Of a stretch of DNA of 64,000 nucleotides, positions 12,801 through 23,992 are shown piece by piece. Source of the DNA: Bisporella sp. PMI_857 (taxonomy: Eukaryota > Ascomycota > Leotiomycetes > Helotiales > Helotiaceae). The stretch covers positions 434,001 to 498,000 of the forward strand of contig JAJSPD010000023.1 in assembly GCA_021307315.1 (NCBI GenBank), written 5' to 3'. Under the pieces are notes generated by a model. The model was not told the DNA's origin. It saw only the letters and a program-made list of their open reading frames with translations, and made no database searches. A program made the position numbers and the translations under genes. The first letter of the stretch is position 1. Each line of letters starts with the position of its first letter.

Positions 12801-14538
12801 CCTCAAGGTCCTCGATAGTTGCAAGGCATCTTGAAAGATCACGTTGAAGTCCGGCGGATTCTGATGTGAGGGCATCGTGACGGACCTGCAATAAATTCTT
12901 CTCATCTTCTCGTTGTTGCAAATCCTTCTGGAGTGCGTCGAGCTTTCTGGAAAGGTCGGCACGCTCACGTATCGCAACCTTTTTGTCGTTCTCCGTTATA
13001 TCGAGCTTGTCCTTGAGCTTTTGTTCCCGAACCTCTGCATCTTGTTCCATATCCTCAATTTTCTCTTGCCGCTTCTTGACCTCCCGAATTTTGCCCGCAT
13101 GCTCTTCCTCCAAAGATTTGTACTTTTCCCTAAGCGCTTCAAGCTCGTCTTGTAAGCGATTCGCCTTTTCCTCAATTTGTCGACTTAGTCCTTTAGTAGT
13201 GATTGACTTATTCGCCATTTCGTCCTGAAGCTCGTCAAGATCTGCTTGAGCTCGCTCTTTTTCTTCCAAAGCAGCCTGACGCTCTTCTCTTGCATCCTCA
13301 AGATCAGATTGAGCACGCTGCTTTTCTTTAACAGCTTCTTCGCATTCTTCCTTAGCGTCCTCGGCGACATGTTTGAGACGCTCAAGATCGCGCTCTAATT
13401 CCTCGATCATTTCTTTTGCTTCTACAAGCTCCTCACCAGACTTTGATTCCGCTTCCAATTCCATTGCCCGACGTTGAGCCATTTCACAGGCTTCCTCGAG
13501 TTCCCTTATATTTTCTGCTTGCTTTTCAAGCTTGTCCTTCAATTTTTCGACCTCATCATCTTGGTCATCGAGAAGGCGATCTTTCTCGCGTAGATCCGCC
13601 TCTAGATCGTGGATTTTGTCTTCCAAATCGTCATATCGACTTTCCTGGCCCTTAAGACGGTTCACTTCAACCTCCTTCTGCTCCAGATCATGACGAAGAC
13701 GCTCTAATTCCTCCAATTGGCCAGCGTCAAATTGTTTTCGTCTAAACTTCTCCTGCATCTCCAGCATATGTTGTCGAAAGAGTTCAACATCCTTCTCGGC
13801 GGCTGCAAGAGTCTTTCGGTATCGATGTAGTTCCTTCTGCATGGTGACTTTGTCTACCTTAAGCTCGGTGTTTTCTTTCAAAGCCGCTTCGCTGAAACCT
13901 GGCCCTGCCTTTCGCAGGGCCTCTTCCAAGAAATGGATTTTTAATTTCAGGCCAAAATTCTCTTTCTCAATCTTATCAATCACATTTTCCTGCTCTCGCA
14001 GAGACAATTGGTTCCCATCTTGTAATGCGCCAGGTCCTTCTGTTCGTCGAGGAAGCAATGCCATAGGCGTAGATGCGGTGCTACTGCTCTCAATATGCGG
14101 CATTGGCGTTGCTGACATGTAAGAGCCATTACCTGAGTCACGACCGTAGACCGAACTTCCTAGTTGAGGCAATGGGCTGAAGTCTTCTGGAATATCCTGT
14201 AATCCCTTGTGTTTATTGTATGCTGGTGTCTCATTCTCTTTGCCATTCCGTCTAGCGCTATTTCGTGTAGCGCTCTTCAGCAATGGGGTGAACTCTCCTC
14301 CACCGAGCCCAACTGGAAGATTGCGCCGGTCACCGAGAACAGCGCGACTTCGAGGTGTTTTGAGGTTGACGGCACCGCGTCGAGCATTTTGCAATTGCGT
14401 TATGAGATTATTGTCTTTCGAAGGTGATTGAAAGGATTGTTCTTGCGAGATATCGAAATCTAGGTTCTGGCTTGCAAGATACGTCGCGTCTCCGAGAGTT
14501 GTTCGCGGAGTGTCGAGTCCAATCCCAGGTTGAACCAT
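9858..14538 (-). CDS. pcp1: pericentrin/Pcp1-like spindle pole body protein
   Basis: A very long coiled-coil scaffold of the fungal spindle pole body, predicted to recruit the gamma-tubulin complex. The exons are 14538-10436 and 10368-9858 (intron 67 nt), giving 1537 residues. The N-terminal 170 residues are Ser/Thr/Pro-rich. At about 179-212 there is a Cnn_1N-type motif (REQENVIDKIEKENFGLKLK), the gamma-tubulin-complex binding motif shared by Mto1, Pcp1 and centrosomin. Residues 220-1300 are almost continuous heptad coiled coil rich in Glu, Lys, Arg and Leu. The end of exon 1 and start of exon 2 (KKYMRLQIEMFEA, then ADLALLRSIPG and VRAIVRMKMGAKEW) resemble the PACT domain of pericentrin. PACT favours Pcp1/PcpA over Mto1/ApsB, which also carries Cnn_1N. 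The last 100 residues are basic and Ala/Ser-rich. The gene is divergent from the SGT1-like gene (350 bp between ATGs). Confidence 0.85.
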
Positions 14539-14888
14539 AGTTGTATAGGTTGAGCTTCTGGAGCTCTAATGCTAGAAATATAGGTGGCTGCGACGTCATG
14601 GAAATGCAAAACCCCCAAGTGTAGCCATAAACTCCAAGCAAATGCAATATTGGTCGTTATGGAAAGTGGTCGGGTCTGAGGTTATTCAAAATACGCGATT
14701 TTGCTGTGGACCACAGTCGCGCTGTCTGTTGTTTACATAAACCTTGAACAGGTTTGGCGGGAAACTATACCCCTGCAATTGTGGCACGAGCTTCGATTTT
14801 TGGAAGGATCAGAAGGCTTTTCTTCAGCCTCATGCTAGAACCCCTCATTAGTGGTCACTTCGCAACATATTGTTCAACAGCATTGATC

Positions 14889-16901
14889 ATGGAAAACATC
14901 AAAGACGAGTTTCAAGGATTTGGTAAGGGGTTTGTAGATTTTCCAAGGCGCCTGCCAGAGGACTGTGTCGAGTACACCCTATACATAATCAATTCGAAGT
15001 TGCAATCACAGAAAGAATTACTCACCCGGCTCGAGGCCGTTCGAAAAGAGGCCGTGAAGCTCATGAACAATCTTTTAAAAGATTATATATGGCAAAGAGA
15101 TAGCTTCAGCTTAGAGCTGGAAAGCGGAAAAGGTGCGGTATCTCTGATCTGAAGCTGAGACAAGACTAACCTGTTCCTAGGAATGATGTACCTACATGGA
15201 ACATCTAGCTACGGAGATTCTGTCGATGACGAATGGCTTATTGTTTACTTGCTTAAGGAGCTCAGCAGAGCGTTCGAGGATTTATGGATTAAGGTTATTG
15301 ACACAGATGGAGAGTTCTTGTTGATCGAAGCTGCCAATGCACTTCCTCGTTGGCTTAATCCAGAGATAGCAGACAATAGAGTGAGTTACTATGTTCCAGG
15401 TCTCTGCATTGACGAACCTAATATTGCTTAGGTTTGGATTAATAAAGAGAAATTACGAATCATCCCCTTGAGTGCTGCTTCAAATACATCCTCTACCACA
15501 AGAACTGCTTCAGTTTCCCACTCCCTGACCATTGAAGAAGGTCTTCGCACAATTACATCAAATCCAGAAATTCTTATGAACTCGCCCCTGATAGAGGCGG
15601 AGGCATTCTACAGATTACGAAATTATCCTGCTCAAATATCGGCTTCTCTTCATCATTCTTTGATCACTATACCGAGAAAATTAGCATTCGTTTTACATAG
15701 CATGCCATCTACTATAGCACCAGCCATCGAAGCTTTTTATCTTCGGGATCCTGTATCTTTACGGCCACTCCAATTGGCCTCTCCTGAGCTAATTTTCCCC
15801 CCAATTGACCTTGTGACGGTTTCGGTTAAGTTTACAAAAGTGCTTTATGCTCAGCTGAGATCGCAACGTTTTTCGATTCCTGCTGCATGGAAAGACATCA
15901 TTGCCCAACCTAAGGAAGATGATGCAACGGATATATCGCTTGAGCCTAATCATAAATGGCTAGAAACAGGAATGAAAGTCACATCTGGTTTCGAGATGTT
16001 TATAACAGATCCTAAAAATGGTGACAATCGGAAGGTGCGTGAGATTAAGATTGTGCTTGAGGATTTGGCAGAAGATGAAAGTCTCGAATTGCCTACAGAT
16101 GAGGAGATTGCTAAATGGAGCGATGTTCGGCGAGCTGACGATGAAAAATGGCTTGATATCAATTTTGAGGATTTTGATAGGGAGTTGCAAGGAAGTAAGC
16201 AAGATAAGGAAGCTTCTATAAATCCGAGGGCTTTTGGGCCTGATCGACCATCTGGTTTTGGTGACGCTAAAACCGAGTCCGATTTGAAGAAAATAGTAGA
16301 GCGATTTGAGGCGTTTCTTAATGATGAGAGTGCTGGTGTGGATGGTGCTGAGTTGGATGATATGGACATCGACGACGACGAAGACGACCTCGACGAGGAT
16401 ACCGAGGAAGAGGATAAAGATGTCAGCTTTGACGAAAATGAATTTGCACGCATGATGAGAGAAATGATGGGTATGCCCAGTGAAGAAGATAAGTATCAGA
16501 CCGCTGCTTTTGAGCCAGCTACAACGAAGGCGAGCAAGATTGGTAGGATTCGGGAGGTTAATGCTGATGAGGAAGATAAAGAAGAAGAAGCAGCCGAATT
16601 GAGAAAAGTGATGCAGAGAATGGAAGCTGAGCTGAATGAAGCGGGAGCACTAAACCTCGATCCAACACCAAAAAAACTGGCCACCCTAAAGAGTAGGTTG
16701 AATTCAGCAGAGAGTAATTCAGCCACAAAGGATGTGGCGGAGGAAAATAGTGATGAAGAGGTTGACATCGACCTCAATTTAGCAAAGAACCTTCTAGAGA
16801 GCTTCAAAAGTCAAGCTGGCATGGCAGGACCTGGGGGAAACCTCTTGGGCATGATGGGAATGCAACTTCCTCGCGACGAGGATGACCTGAGATCAACCTA
16901 A
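14889..16901 (+). CDS. SGT1/ecdysoneless-family protein
   Basis: A member of the ecdysoneless (human ECD, hSGT1) family, an acidic protein linked in other eukaryotes to pre-mRNA splicing, R2TP/PAQosome assembly and cell-cycle control. It is not the SGT1 co-chaperone of SCF complexes. The exons are 14889-15132, 15181-15380 and 15432-16901, giving 637 residues. Family-like features are the N-terminal LPEDCVEYTLYIIN, the DDEWLIVYLLKELS block, LLIEAANALPRWLNPEIADNRVWI, and IPLSAA followed by the EGLRTI segment. The C-terminal third is strongly acidic (DDMDIDDDEDDLDEDTEEEDKD) and ends in a Gly/Met-rich tail. The intron phases (1 and 0) and the acceptors CCTAG and CTTAG close the frame cleanly. It is head-to-head with the pericentrin-like gene, so the two probably share a compact promoter. 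Confidence 0.88.
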
Positions 16902-17042
16902 AATTAAAATTCTTTCCGAGACATTTTCTGCTGACTTTCTAGTTTAGAGCTGGTCAAAATAATTACATGTTTGTCCTATTGTGGGGTATCTTCATGAGTG
17001 CATGTGTTTGAACACCAATACCAGAACGCCATCCTGAACCGA

Positions 17043-18443
17043 TTATGCAGCCTTCTCCTCGACAACCCGTTCGATCTTTATTCGTTTTGAAACCACGCCC
17101 GCTTCTGTCGAAGAACTCCTCGCTCGTTTCAAAGAGTCAACCTTTTCCAGCTCTGCCAGAGCGCTTGTCAATCTTCGTCGCGCTTCAAGCTCCTTTCTGC
17201 TGCTGTCTCCCTGTGGCCTATAAAATTCCGTCACAATACTGACCACCGCCCGGAAACTTCGGTAAATCAACATTCTGACCTCGGCATTCTCCTGGTCTTC
17301 AATTACATCATCGCCTCCTTCTCGCCAACCTTCCAAAAATGCATCGCTGGGATCCTCAAAGCAATTTGATAATAATGGATCACCAAAAACCCCCTGACTC
17401 CAACTTCTCAACCCAGTGAGCTTGGTGACTTTACTTGGATCCTTTGATGATGCCTCTTCACATGTGTCTTCTGGAGCCCTTTCGATCATTACATTCGTAT
17501 CGCTTCCAGCGTCGAGGATTAAAAGCCTAGGATTCTGAACTGCATCCAATCGCCAGGAGAGACGCCTGTAGTGGTTTCGAATGGTCTCGTATGGCAATAG
17601 CACTGCTATATCTTCGCCATCTCGCAGGATCCCTTCCAATAGTAGGTTAAAGCCTTCAGACCAGGTAAGCGCTCCCTTGGAAGGTGGGAATGTTGCGACC
17701 CCTGGGGTGAGTTGTTCTGGAAGAACCAAATTCACTGTTCCAAAGGTGCGAGAAGGGGATGTCATCGATGCAAGTACTCGAACCATTGACCCGAGTTGTT
17801 TATCGACGATGCGTCTTTCAGAAATTGTCAGGTATATCGAAACCGTAGAAAGAGGTACACCGTCGACGGCTTCGAATATACTATATGGATATGCCATTTC
17901 TCTATTGTTGGCCGAATGTTTGAGAAGCTTCGGTACCAGCCCAATCAACTCATCTATTTCAGGAGGTCGTTCAGATAGAGGACTTATGGAGTTTTCAGAA
18001 TCTCTTGATGAATCTGTGCCAGTAAGGAAGTATATAAGAGATGCCTCTGAAGAGAGCATAGTGGTTTCATGTCTGAGTAGGCGTACTGCAAGGCTTGGGG
18101 CGAAGGACAGAAGAAGTTTCCGTCCATCAGACATTCCGAGGCTATATAACCTAGCCAGCTGTGTCGAAGGTACCTCTTCGACAGGACCCAGCGTCAAGGT
18201 CGGTAAGACTCGATTAAGTATTTCTTTGAGACGTCGGATTGGGAGAGAGTACATGAGAGAAGTAAGATGGGGCCGCCGGGGGACGGCGCTTCTTGAAGAC
18301 ATGGTTGCGGATTTGGTGTCCCAAAGATCGAGCGGAGGATGTTGCTGATGGAAGATAGTGAAATAGCTGAATGGAGGTTTGGACGAGAATCCACACTCGG
18401 ATTCAAGAGGTAAGACACCGTAGTCTGGCGAATCTGATTGCAT
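17043..18443 (-). CDS. APH/kinase-fold protein, probably catalytically dead
   Basis: An intronless frame of about 466 residues from the ATG at 18443; a second possible start at 18302 gives 419. The layout resembles fungal aminoglycoside-phosphotransferase-like (APH) proteins: an N-lobe-like region, then a C-lobe with a Brenner-like loop and an ITGxxDW-like segment. Where active members have HGDxxxxN, this protein has LLILDAGSDTNVMI, so the Asn is kept but the catalytic Asp position is Ala. Where they have the metal-binding Asp of IDW, it has LTGLRSW followed by SQGVFGDPLL. Both acidic catalytic residues therefore appear to be absent. The C-terminus is basic (SLKRARSSS, SKRIKIERVV), possibly a nuclear localisation signal. 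The fold assignment is by motif reading only. A non-catalytic binding role is inference. Confidence 0.65.
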   Translation of the reverse strand: MQSDSPDYGVLPLESECGFSSKPPFSYFTIFHQQHPPLDLWDTKSATMSSRSAVPRRPHLTSLMYSLPIRRLKEILNRVLPTLTLGPVEEVPSTQLARLYSLGMSDGRKLLLSFAPSLAVRLLRHETTMLSSEASLIYFLTGTDSSRDSENSISPLSERPPEIDELIGLVPKLLKHSANNREMAYPYSIFEAVDGVPLSTVSIYLTISERRIVDKQLGSMVRVLASMTSPSRTFGTVNLVLPEQLTPGVATFPPSKGALTWSEGFNLLLEGILRDGEDIAVLLPYETIRNHYRRLSWRLDAVQNPRLLILDAGSDTNVMIERAPEDTCEEASSKDPSKVTKLTGLRSWSQGVFGDPLLSNCFEDPSDAFLEGWREGGDDVIEDQENAEVRMLIYRSFRAVVSIVTEFYRPQGDSSRKELEARRRLTSALAELEKVDSLKRARSSSTEAGVVSKRIKIERVVEEKAA

Positions 18444-20018
18444 GAAGATGGATTGTTCCGTCAAAATTACCTGCCTTGATGTATGCAGTTGGGCTTGGGC
18501 TTCAAAGAAGATCTTGTGAGACTGTGAGCAACTGCAAGTAGGGATAGCCTCCGTGCTTTTCAAGAAACATGGATCCAATAGAGAGTGAGATGAGGAAGCA
18601 TCTAGTACCGAACGATCCAATATTAATCAAAGAGCAACCTAGGTCCCGCATATATAAGGAGGGTTGTATGCTTTTCGAGATTTGAAGAATTTCAAAGTTC
18701 ACAAGGCTATGGTGTTATGCGTCTTGACGTAGGTGCACGAAATAATTGAACTACAGGACACAGAGAAGGCTCGGTGATATTTGAGCTCCAAAATAAGGCC
18801 GATTGGCTGTGCAGACGAGAGAGCTGGATAGAGTTGTCAGCTAAATTGAGCCACCTTCGTTCAGCGTTTGACAGAAAGGCGGTAGGGAGCATACCGCGTT
18901 TTGGCGGTAGTTCAAGTGCTAATTGCTTGGGTCTTGGGCGGCTCTGACTCGTCTATTCAGGTTTCGTCATTGGCTGAAAGCAGCCAGGGCGTTGGGTTGC
19001 ATACATCCGAGGGGGCGCTATGGCTGGGTTTGAAGGAACGATAGACTCTTGAGAAACTGATGCATGGGATGATGGGAGAACAAAGCTTGAAGGGGTGGTG
19101 ATAGCAAACTTGGTAGCCGGACTAAGGCTGATGAAGCAAAATCTCCTATTCGTGGGGCTGGCTTGAAAGAAGCGAAGATGCAGGGGGCTTGATGCATAGA
19201 ATGATGGTGGAACAACCTGTGAATCCACATCCAATTTCAGGGGATTCGCGGGTGTGGTGTGTCATTTGGCGAAGGTGGAGCGAATGGGCGGTTCGGGTAG
19301 GTATCGAGGATGATTATCACACCTTGACAAACCATCCATATGGTTCGGGAAACTCACATGAGCAGAGAATGGAATTGTCTCAGCACGGCTGGGCATACGG
19401 GAAAGCTGACGAGTCTGTTGAGGCTTAGGCGAATCCTTGGGCACGCTTCATTCCAAACATTTCAAATGCGGCTCGAAACAATGCTACTTGTCCCTGGTTC
19501 CCGTTTCCATTTTCCCAAGGTGGCTTTATATCGATTCGGACTGTTGGCTACGTTGAGGGTGCTGGGCGCAATGCGGCACCTCACGGGAGACGTACATATT
19601 ACTTCGGAGCTCAATTACTACCGTACATGCTGCCGACCCGCAACACTGCATACGTATCCATTTCGAAACCCTCCACAGAAGACGAGCGGACCAACATCTG
19701 ATTTCCATATTCTTTATTATGAATTAGATACCTTCTATCCAGGCCGTATTATTGCGGCGATCTTGCCCTGGCATAGCTAATAATCACAGTTTGATTGGTG
19801 AAATGATCCGGCACCCCTCCGCCTGCACACTATGCCCTTTGGCGGCGCAGTTCTAGAACTTCAGCAGACATTCTGGCTCGCACCATGTCGTCGATCGCTT
19901 TATAGTTTATGCGAGGGATTGATTTCAACAGCACTAAGGCACAGCCTGCCTGCCCCCTACACAACACATGGTCACGAAGCTCATCAAGTAACACAAAACT
20001 TTTTGTCAGCTGAGAATC
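18444..20018. other. gene-poor intergenic region
   Basis: About 1.6 kb with no supported gene. A minus-strand stretch at 18953-19444 holds two short frames that could be joined by a GTGAGT...CAG intron, but it has no good ATG and no recognisable domain. The 200 bases nearest 18443 are presumably the promoter of the APH-fold gene. Confidence 0.5.
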
Positions 20019-20399
20019 ATGGAACTTAACCGATTCGCTGAAACTACGAAACGAGCAGAGAAATACAAACAAGGTCCTGGATCTTTTCCCATCATAGTGA
20101 GAACGAAGGCTCCTATCAGAAGCGTGATGGCGCAATTTCGTAAAGTATCTTCAACTTCAAATTTCCAAGGCGTGGATGTTGAGGATTGTTTGGACAAGGT
20201 TACCAATCTAAAAAGACGTTATATCTCCACAATCGAGTCCTCGAATTTGAGATCCAGCCCATGCCTCCACACTCGTCAATTTTGGGCAGATCCGGCTAAG
20301 CGTGATCCCTTAAAAATGCCCGATTGGAGCCGGTTAATGATAGAAGCACGAAAGAACATTTCAGAAGCTCGATGCCAAGCTCACCATGCATCTGGTTAG
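20019..20399 (+). CDS. hypothetical small protein (126 aa)
   Basis: An uninterrupted ATG-initiated frame of 126 residues, basic overall, with no signal peptide, membrane segment or recognised domain. It opens MELNRFAETTKRAEKYKQGP and ends in a His/Ala-rich tail. It lies in an otherwise empty stretch and could be chance. Conservation in related species would decide. Confidence 0.25.
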   Translation: MELNRFAETTKRAEKYKQGPGSFPIIVRTKAPIRSVMAQFRKVSSTSNFQGVDVEDCLDKVTNLKRRYISTIESSNLRSSPCLHTRQFWADPAKRDPLKMPDWSRLMIEARKNISEARCQAHHASG

Positions 20400-20855
20400 G
20401 CGAGTGTGCATCTCCCATGTGGCACGACATGCGCATGAAGTTCTATTTGGCCAAAACACGGTATTGGTGCCACGGGCAAAGCGAATTGAGGTCGCGGTGA
20501 TATATCTGAAAAAGGTCCCTGTGTCTAGCTTCATATACGAGAGGATGCCCATGATGGTTGGGTGAGATCGGGGGAATGAGATGTGTTTTTTTTTTGACGG
20601 AAGGAAGTCATCCGATAATACAGATGAGTCCTAAACTAATGCAAGAACTCTTTCACATTCTGGTACTCCCGAAGGTTCAGGAGCAAAATGATGCCTGCGT
20701 TGATATATTGATGGTTTCTATGCTGAGTCTTTTAACCCCGTCATTTTTGTCCGTTTCGTCGCAGCTTATCTCGGGATGTCCTTGGATGGTTCGGAGCTCA
20801 GGGTAGCCATGACAAGCATTCCTTTCATGCTGTCTCAATCTCCGCGCTGAAGCTC

Positions 20856-21518
20856 CTACATATCAGCGAAATTACTATCGACATCGACGTCGTCCTCATC
20901 AGGTAAGGGCAAATAGGATGCCTCCACAATCTCCCGTTTGTACGTCTCCATCGCCGTCCTTCTCTCGTCATCGCTCAACCCGGCATACATATCAGGAGGG
21001 GCACAGCAGGTCGCGACCGACAGGCTCTCCCCGGTTTCTATATCGATATAGAAACCTCCGGGAACCAGGTCGCGTCCTGTTATGACGGTCGGCGACGTCG
21101 AGTCATCGCCGTGTTCTCTATACAGCCTATCGTCCCAAGGTCTCTTGTCCTCCTCGTGTACGCTACTACCAAGTTCATCGCCTTCCTCGTTCCGCAGCGT
21201 TCCCTCCGTCTCGTACCCATCATCCGGTGGTGGTGGTTGAGATTCTTCGGGGTTGCTATTGGCATTTTCCTTCTGCCTTTCCCTGCTTGGCGTATCCATA
21301 CCCTCGCCCTTAATCAGTTGGCTTGGGGGCGATAAGTCTGTCACAAGGTCTCTCGACATGCTCCGATAGATATGTTTGATTTGGCTTTGCTGGCTCTCCT
21401 TCCTTCCCCCCTTTTTAAGCACTTTCCTTTTTGGTAGAGGCTCTTCTACCTCTGCAAGCTTGCGCTTTCTCCCCGTGGGAACGAACTCACTAGGCTGTGC
21501 GCTGGAATGAGATGCCAT
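20856..21518 (-). CDS. hypothetical nuclear-type acidic protein (220 aa)
   Basis: A single-exon frame of 220 residues from the ATG at 21518. Residues 15-45 hold two basic clusters (TGRKRKLAEV and LPKRKVLKKGGRK) that look like a bipartite nuclear localisation signal. The centre is Glu/Asp/Ser/Pro-rich and probably disordered. The C-terminal 70 residues look more ordered (VPGGFYIDIETGESLSVATC, then LSDDERRTAMETYKREIVEA) and end in an acidic DEDDVDVDSNFADM tail. I recognise no family. The bias toward charged residues and the ordered C-terminal block make chance unlikely. Confidence 0.6.
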   Translation of the reverse strand: MASHSSAQPSEFVPTGRKRKLAEVEEPLPKRKVLKKGGRKESQQSQIKHIYRSMSRDLVTDLSPPSQLIKGEGMDTPSRERQKENANSNPEESQPPPPDDGYETEGTLRNEEGDELGSSVHEEDKRPWDDRLYREHGDDSTSPTVITGRDLVPGGFYIDIETGESLSVATCCAPPDMYAGLSDDERRTAMETYKREIVEASYLPLPDEDDVDVDSNFADM

Positions 21519-22510
21519 GGTGATATCACGGATGGCGAGAACCTGATTAATACATGGACTTCTATCTACTTCTAGCACACGCTGCTCAAGATATTTATAG
21601 ACCCCAAGCAGATTCCAGATCTAGGGTTTTTAGATTGTAACCTGATGGAGAAGTGATAGCATTTTATATCATATCTAGGAAATCAGGCAGCAGCCATTTA
21701 TGTCAAAGACCATATCCCCTAAGCTTCGTGTGAAACGGTATTGCATTGCTCTCTATTAAACGGCTTTAAGTCCTCGATTATAGTCTTTCGTGACTATTAG
21801 GCTTTTAAGGGATGGGATTTAGGCTGGCTCAGGCTGGCACGAGGAGTACTTGCATTAGTGCTTTAACAGAGCCGAAAATGTCGGATCAGAAGCCACCATA
21901 CAGTACCATGCCCTTTCGCCGTGATAAGCAATATATCAACCCCTAGATTGAATATATCATCCCCGTACGCTGGTTCTCCGAGTCCGGGATGTAGATGATT
22001 GTCAGTTGTCGATTTACCAGACCCCTTGAAGTCCAATTAGGGCTTGGGTAGCGTCCGAGCTGCCTTTCTCCACTGTCGCAGGGCCCTGCCTCAAATCCTT
22101 GCCAGCCATGCAACAGCCCTGTAGCATGGTGCATCTAGCAAACGAACCCCCGTCACAACATCACTGTCGGTCTTCACCCAATCGCAAGCATCCGGGATTT
22201 GAAATGGGTTTTGTGGTGGAGAAAACGTGGGGAGACATGTTCTAGGATTATTTGAACTTCCAAACCTCTTTTCGCAAATGCTCTGCTTGGCTTAATACCG
22301 GGGTCATTATTCAAGATTTTGTTCGACCTAAATTCCCTGAATCATGCATTTAAGCTCAAACTCAAAACTTATCCACAATCTACAAGTCGCTGGACCGTAC
22401 TGTAGGTGTGTGTCGCGGCTCCCATTCATACAAAGGGGGCTTGATGGTGATGATATTTCCTGATCTGCGCCTTGAGATCAGGACCCGAGCTGTCGGTACC
22501 CGCAACGGCG
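21519..22510. other. intergenic region
   Basis: About 990 bases between the start of the 220-aa gene and the stop of Tan1, both on the minus strand. I see no further gene. The part nearest 21519 is upstream sequence for the 220-aa gene; the part nearest 22510 is the Tan1 3' flank. Confidence 0.5.
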
Positions 22511-23992
22511 TCAGGTGGCATCGCCCTCACGTGAGCCCTCGTCTGTCGCTGCCTCTTTCGGCTTGGTCTCACCCTTCCCTTCTGGAGCAGGTTTTAGAGT
22601 TTTATACCCTCCGTACAGCTCTGCCAGATTGAAGCGCTTGAGGCCTTCCCAATCGTCACCAACGACGCTCATGCCGCATACTGTCTAAGATGAAGAATGC
22701 CCCGTGTCAGTCTTCGGGCTGCCGTGTGAGAGGTAGACGGGAAACGGAAAGGGGACAGACTTGGTAAATTTCGACTATTATCACTTTATCGGGCTTAGTC
22801 AGATTCACTTGATGGACATCGTCGACCAGTGATGCGACTTGCTTAATGATTGCATCCCGTTGGAGGATTTTGTGTGTGCGGATTGTTGGGCGGATGGCGT
22901 ACTACTTTTCGTCAGCGACAACCAACGCATACAGATAGTTCAGACACTGAGACTGACGACTTCTCCTTGAAATGATGTTTCACTTACCGAAGAAATTTTA
23001 TCCTCGTCGCCTTCGACATTCTTGATCTCCCCTCCTGCGAGACGGAATTGTTTTCTAAGCACATTTTTGCCTACTTCTTCTATTCCACTCTCCGTCGCCT
23101 TCCCCATAAGCGTCATAGGCGTTAACCGATTAACATATTTCATCCTCCTAATACCAGGCTTCTCAACTACCTCCTTACAGATTCGATGCACAAAATCCAC
23201 AGGGTCTATCGGAGGACGAGTTTTGAAGAATAACACACAAGGAGCATTTATGTGAACGGGAGAAAACAGCTTCGGCGCCTTCTTCTGTTCACTGATTGAT
23301 GCCAGTTCTTTTTTGATAGAAGACTCGATATCTTCCTCTTCGTCTTCCTCTTCAACTTCGTCGTCATTGTCGCAACCTCCTGGCCCTGAGATAATGCCGT
23401 AGAATCGCTCAGCACACTAGCGAAAAGTTCAGTAGGCTGTTTTATGTTGGGAGGGACATATTGACATCATTGAACATTGTTTTGAGTTCTTCTGTTGCTC
23501 TACCTTCTTGACCTTTGGCACAAGTGACCCATATCCCCATATCACCGGGCTCTATCTTCGCACCACCTCTGGCAGCGACCTTTGCCTTCTGATGAGGGGT
23601 TTGCCATTTTCCACCATGACCGCCCTATATATATATTAGCGGGTCAAAAAGCATGTCAAGCTATAAGTTTTGGAACTTTATTTCCTGTGAGCAGAACTAG
23701 AAAACACATATTCATGTTTGGCACCACAAAACAATAGGAAAATTTAAACACCAAGAGTCTTCCAATGTAACTACTGCGGTCATTTTTCCTCACGTCGCCT
23801 TCTCAGTTGCAAGCACATTAAGCAGACAGTCAAGATGCATAAATCTTATCAGGAGTAACTCCCGCCTTGCACTTGCGTAGTCCAATATCACCTGCTCATC
23901 TAAGAAATAAAACCACACACCTTACTCCTCTTCAGCCGCTTCCCATCTCTATCATCTCCAGATCTCTCCTTTCGCTTATTCGAGTCGGCCAT
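22511..23992 (-). CDS. TAN1: Tan1/THUMPD1-like tRNA acetylation adaptor
   Basis: A THUMP-domain protein that presents tRNA-Ser and tRNA-Leu to the acetyltransferase Kre33/NAT10 for N4-acetylcytidine formation at position 12. The exons are 23992-23921, 23624-23466, 23416-22988, 22901-22761 and 22684-22511, giving 324 residues; all introns are phase 0. The N-terminus is short and basic (MADSNKRKERSGDD), followed by GIWVTCAKGQEGRATEELK. A central acidic insert (DDEVEEEDEEED) precedes the THUMP core with VLFFKTRPPIDPVDFVHRI, MKYVNRLTPMTLMGKATE and the C-terminal RDAIIKQVASLVDDVHQVNL ... VIIVEIYQTVCGMSVVG ... KRFNLAEL, which match the family closely. The donor of the second intron (GTCAAT) is weak, so that boundary is the least certain. 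The C-terminal tail is Lys/Glu-rich. Confidence 0.9.

Noticed and set aside
18953..19444. Possible two-exon minus-strand small gene (GTGAGT donor, CAG acceptor)
   Set aside because: No convincing ATG in frame, no recognisable domain, and the joined product is low complexity.
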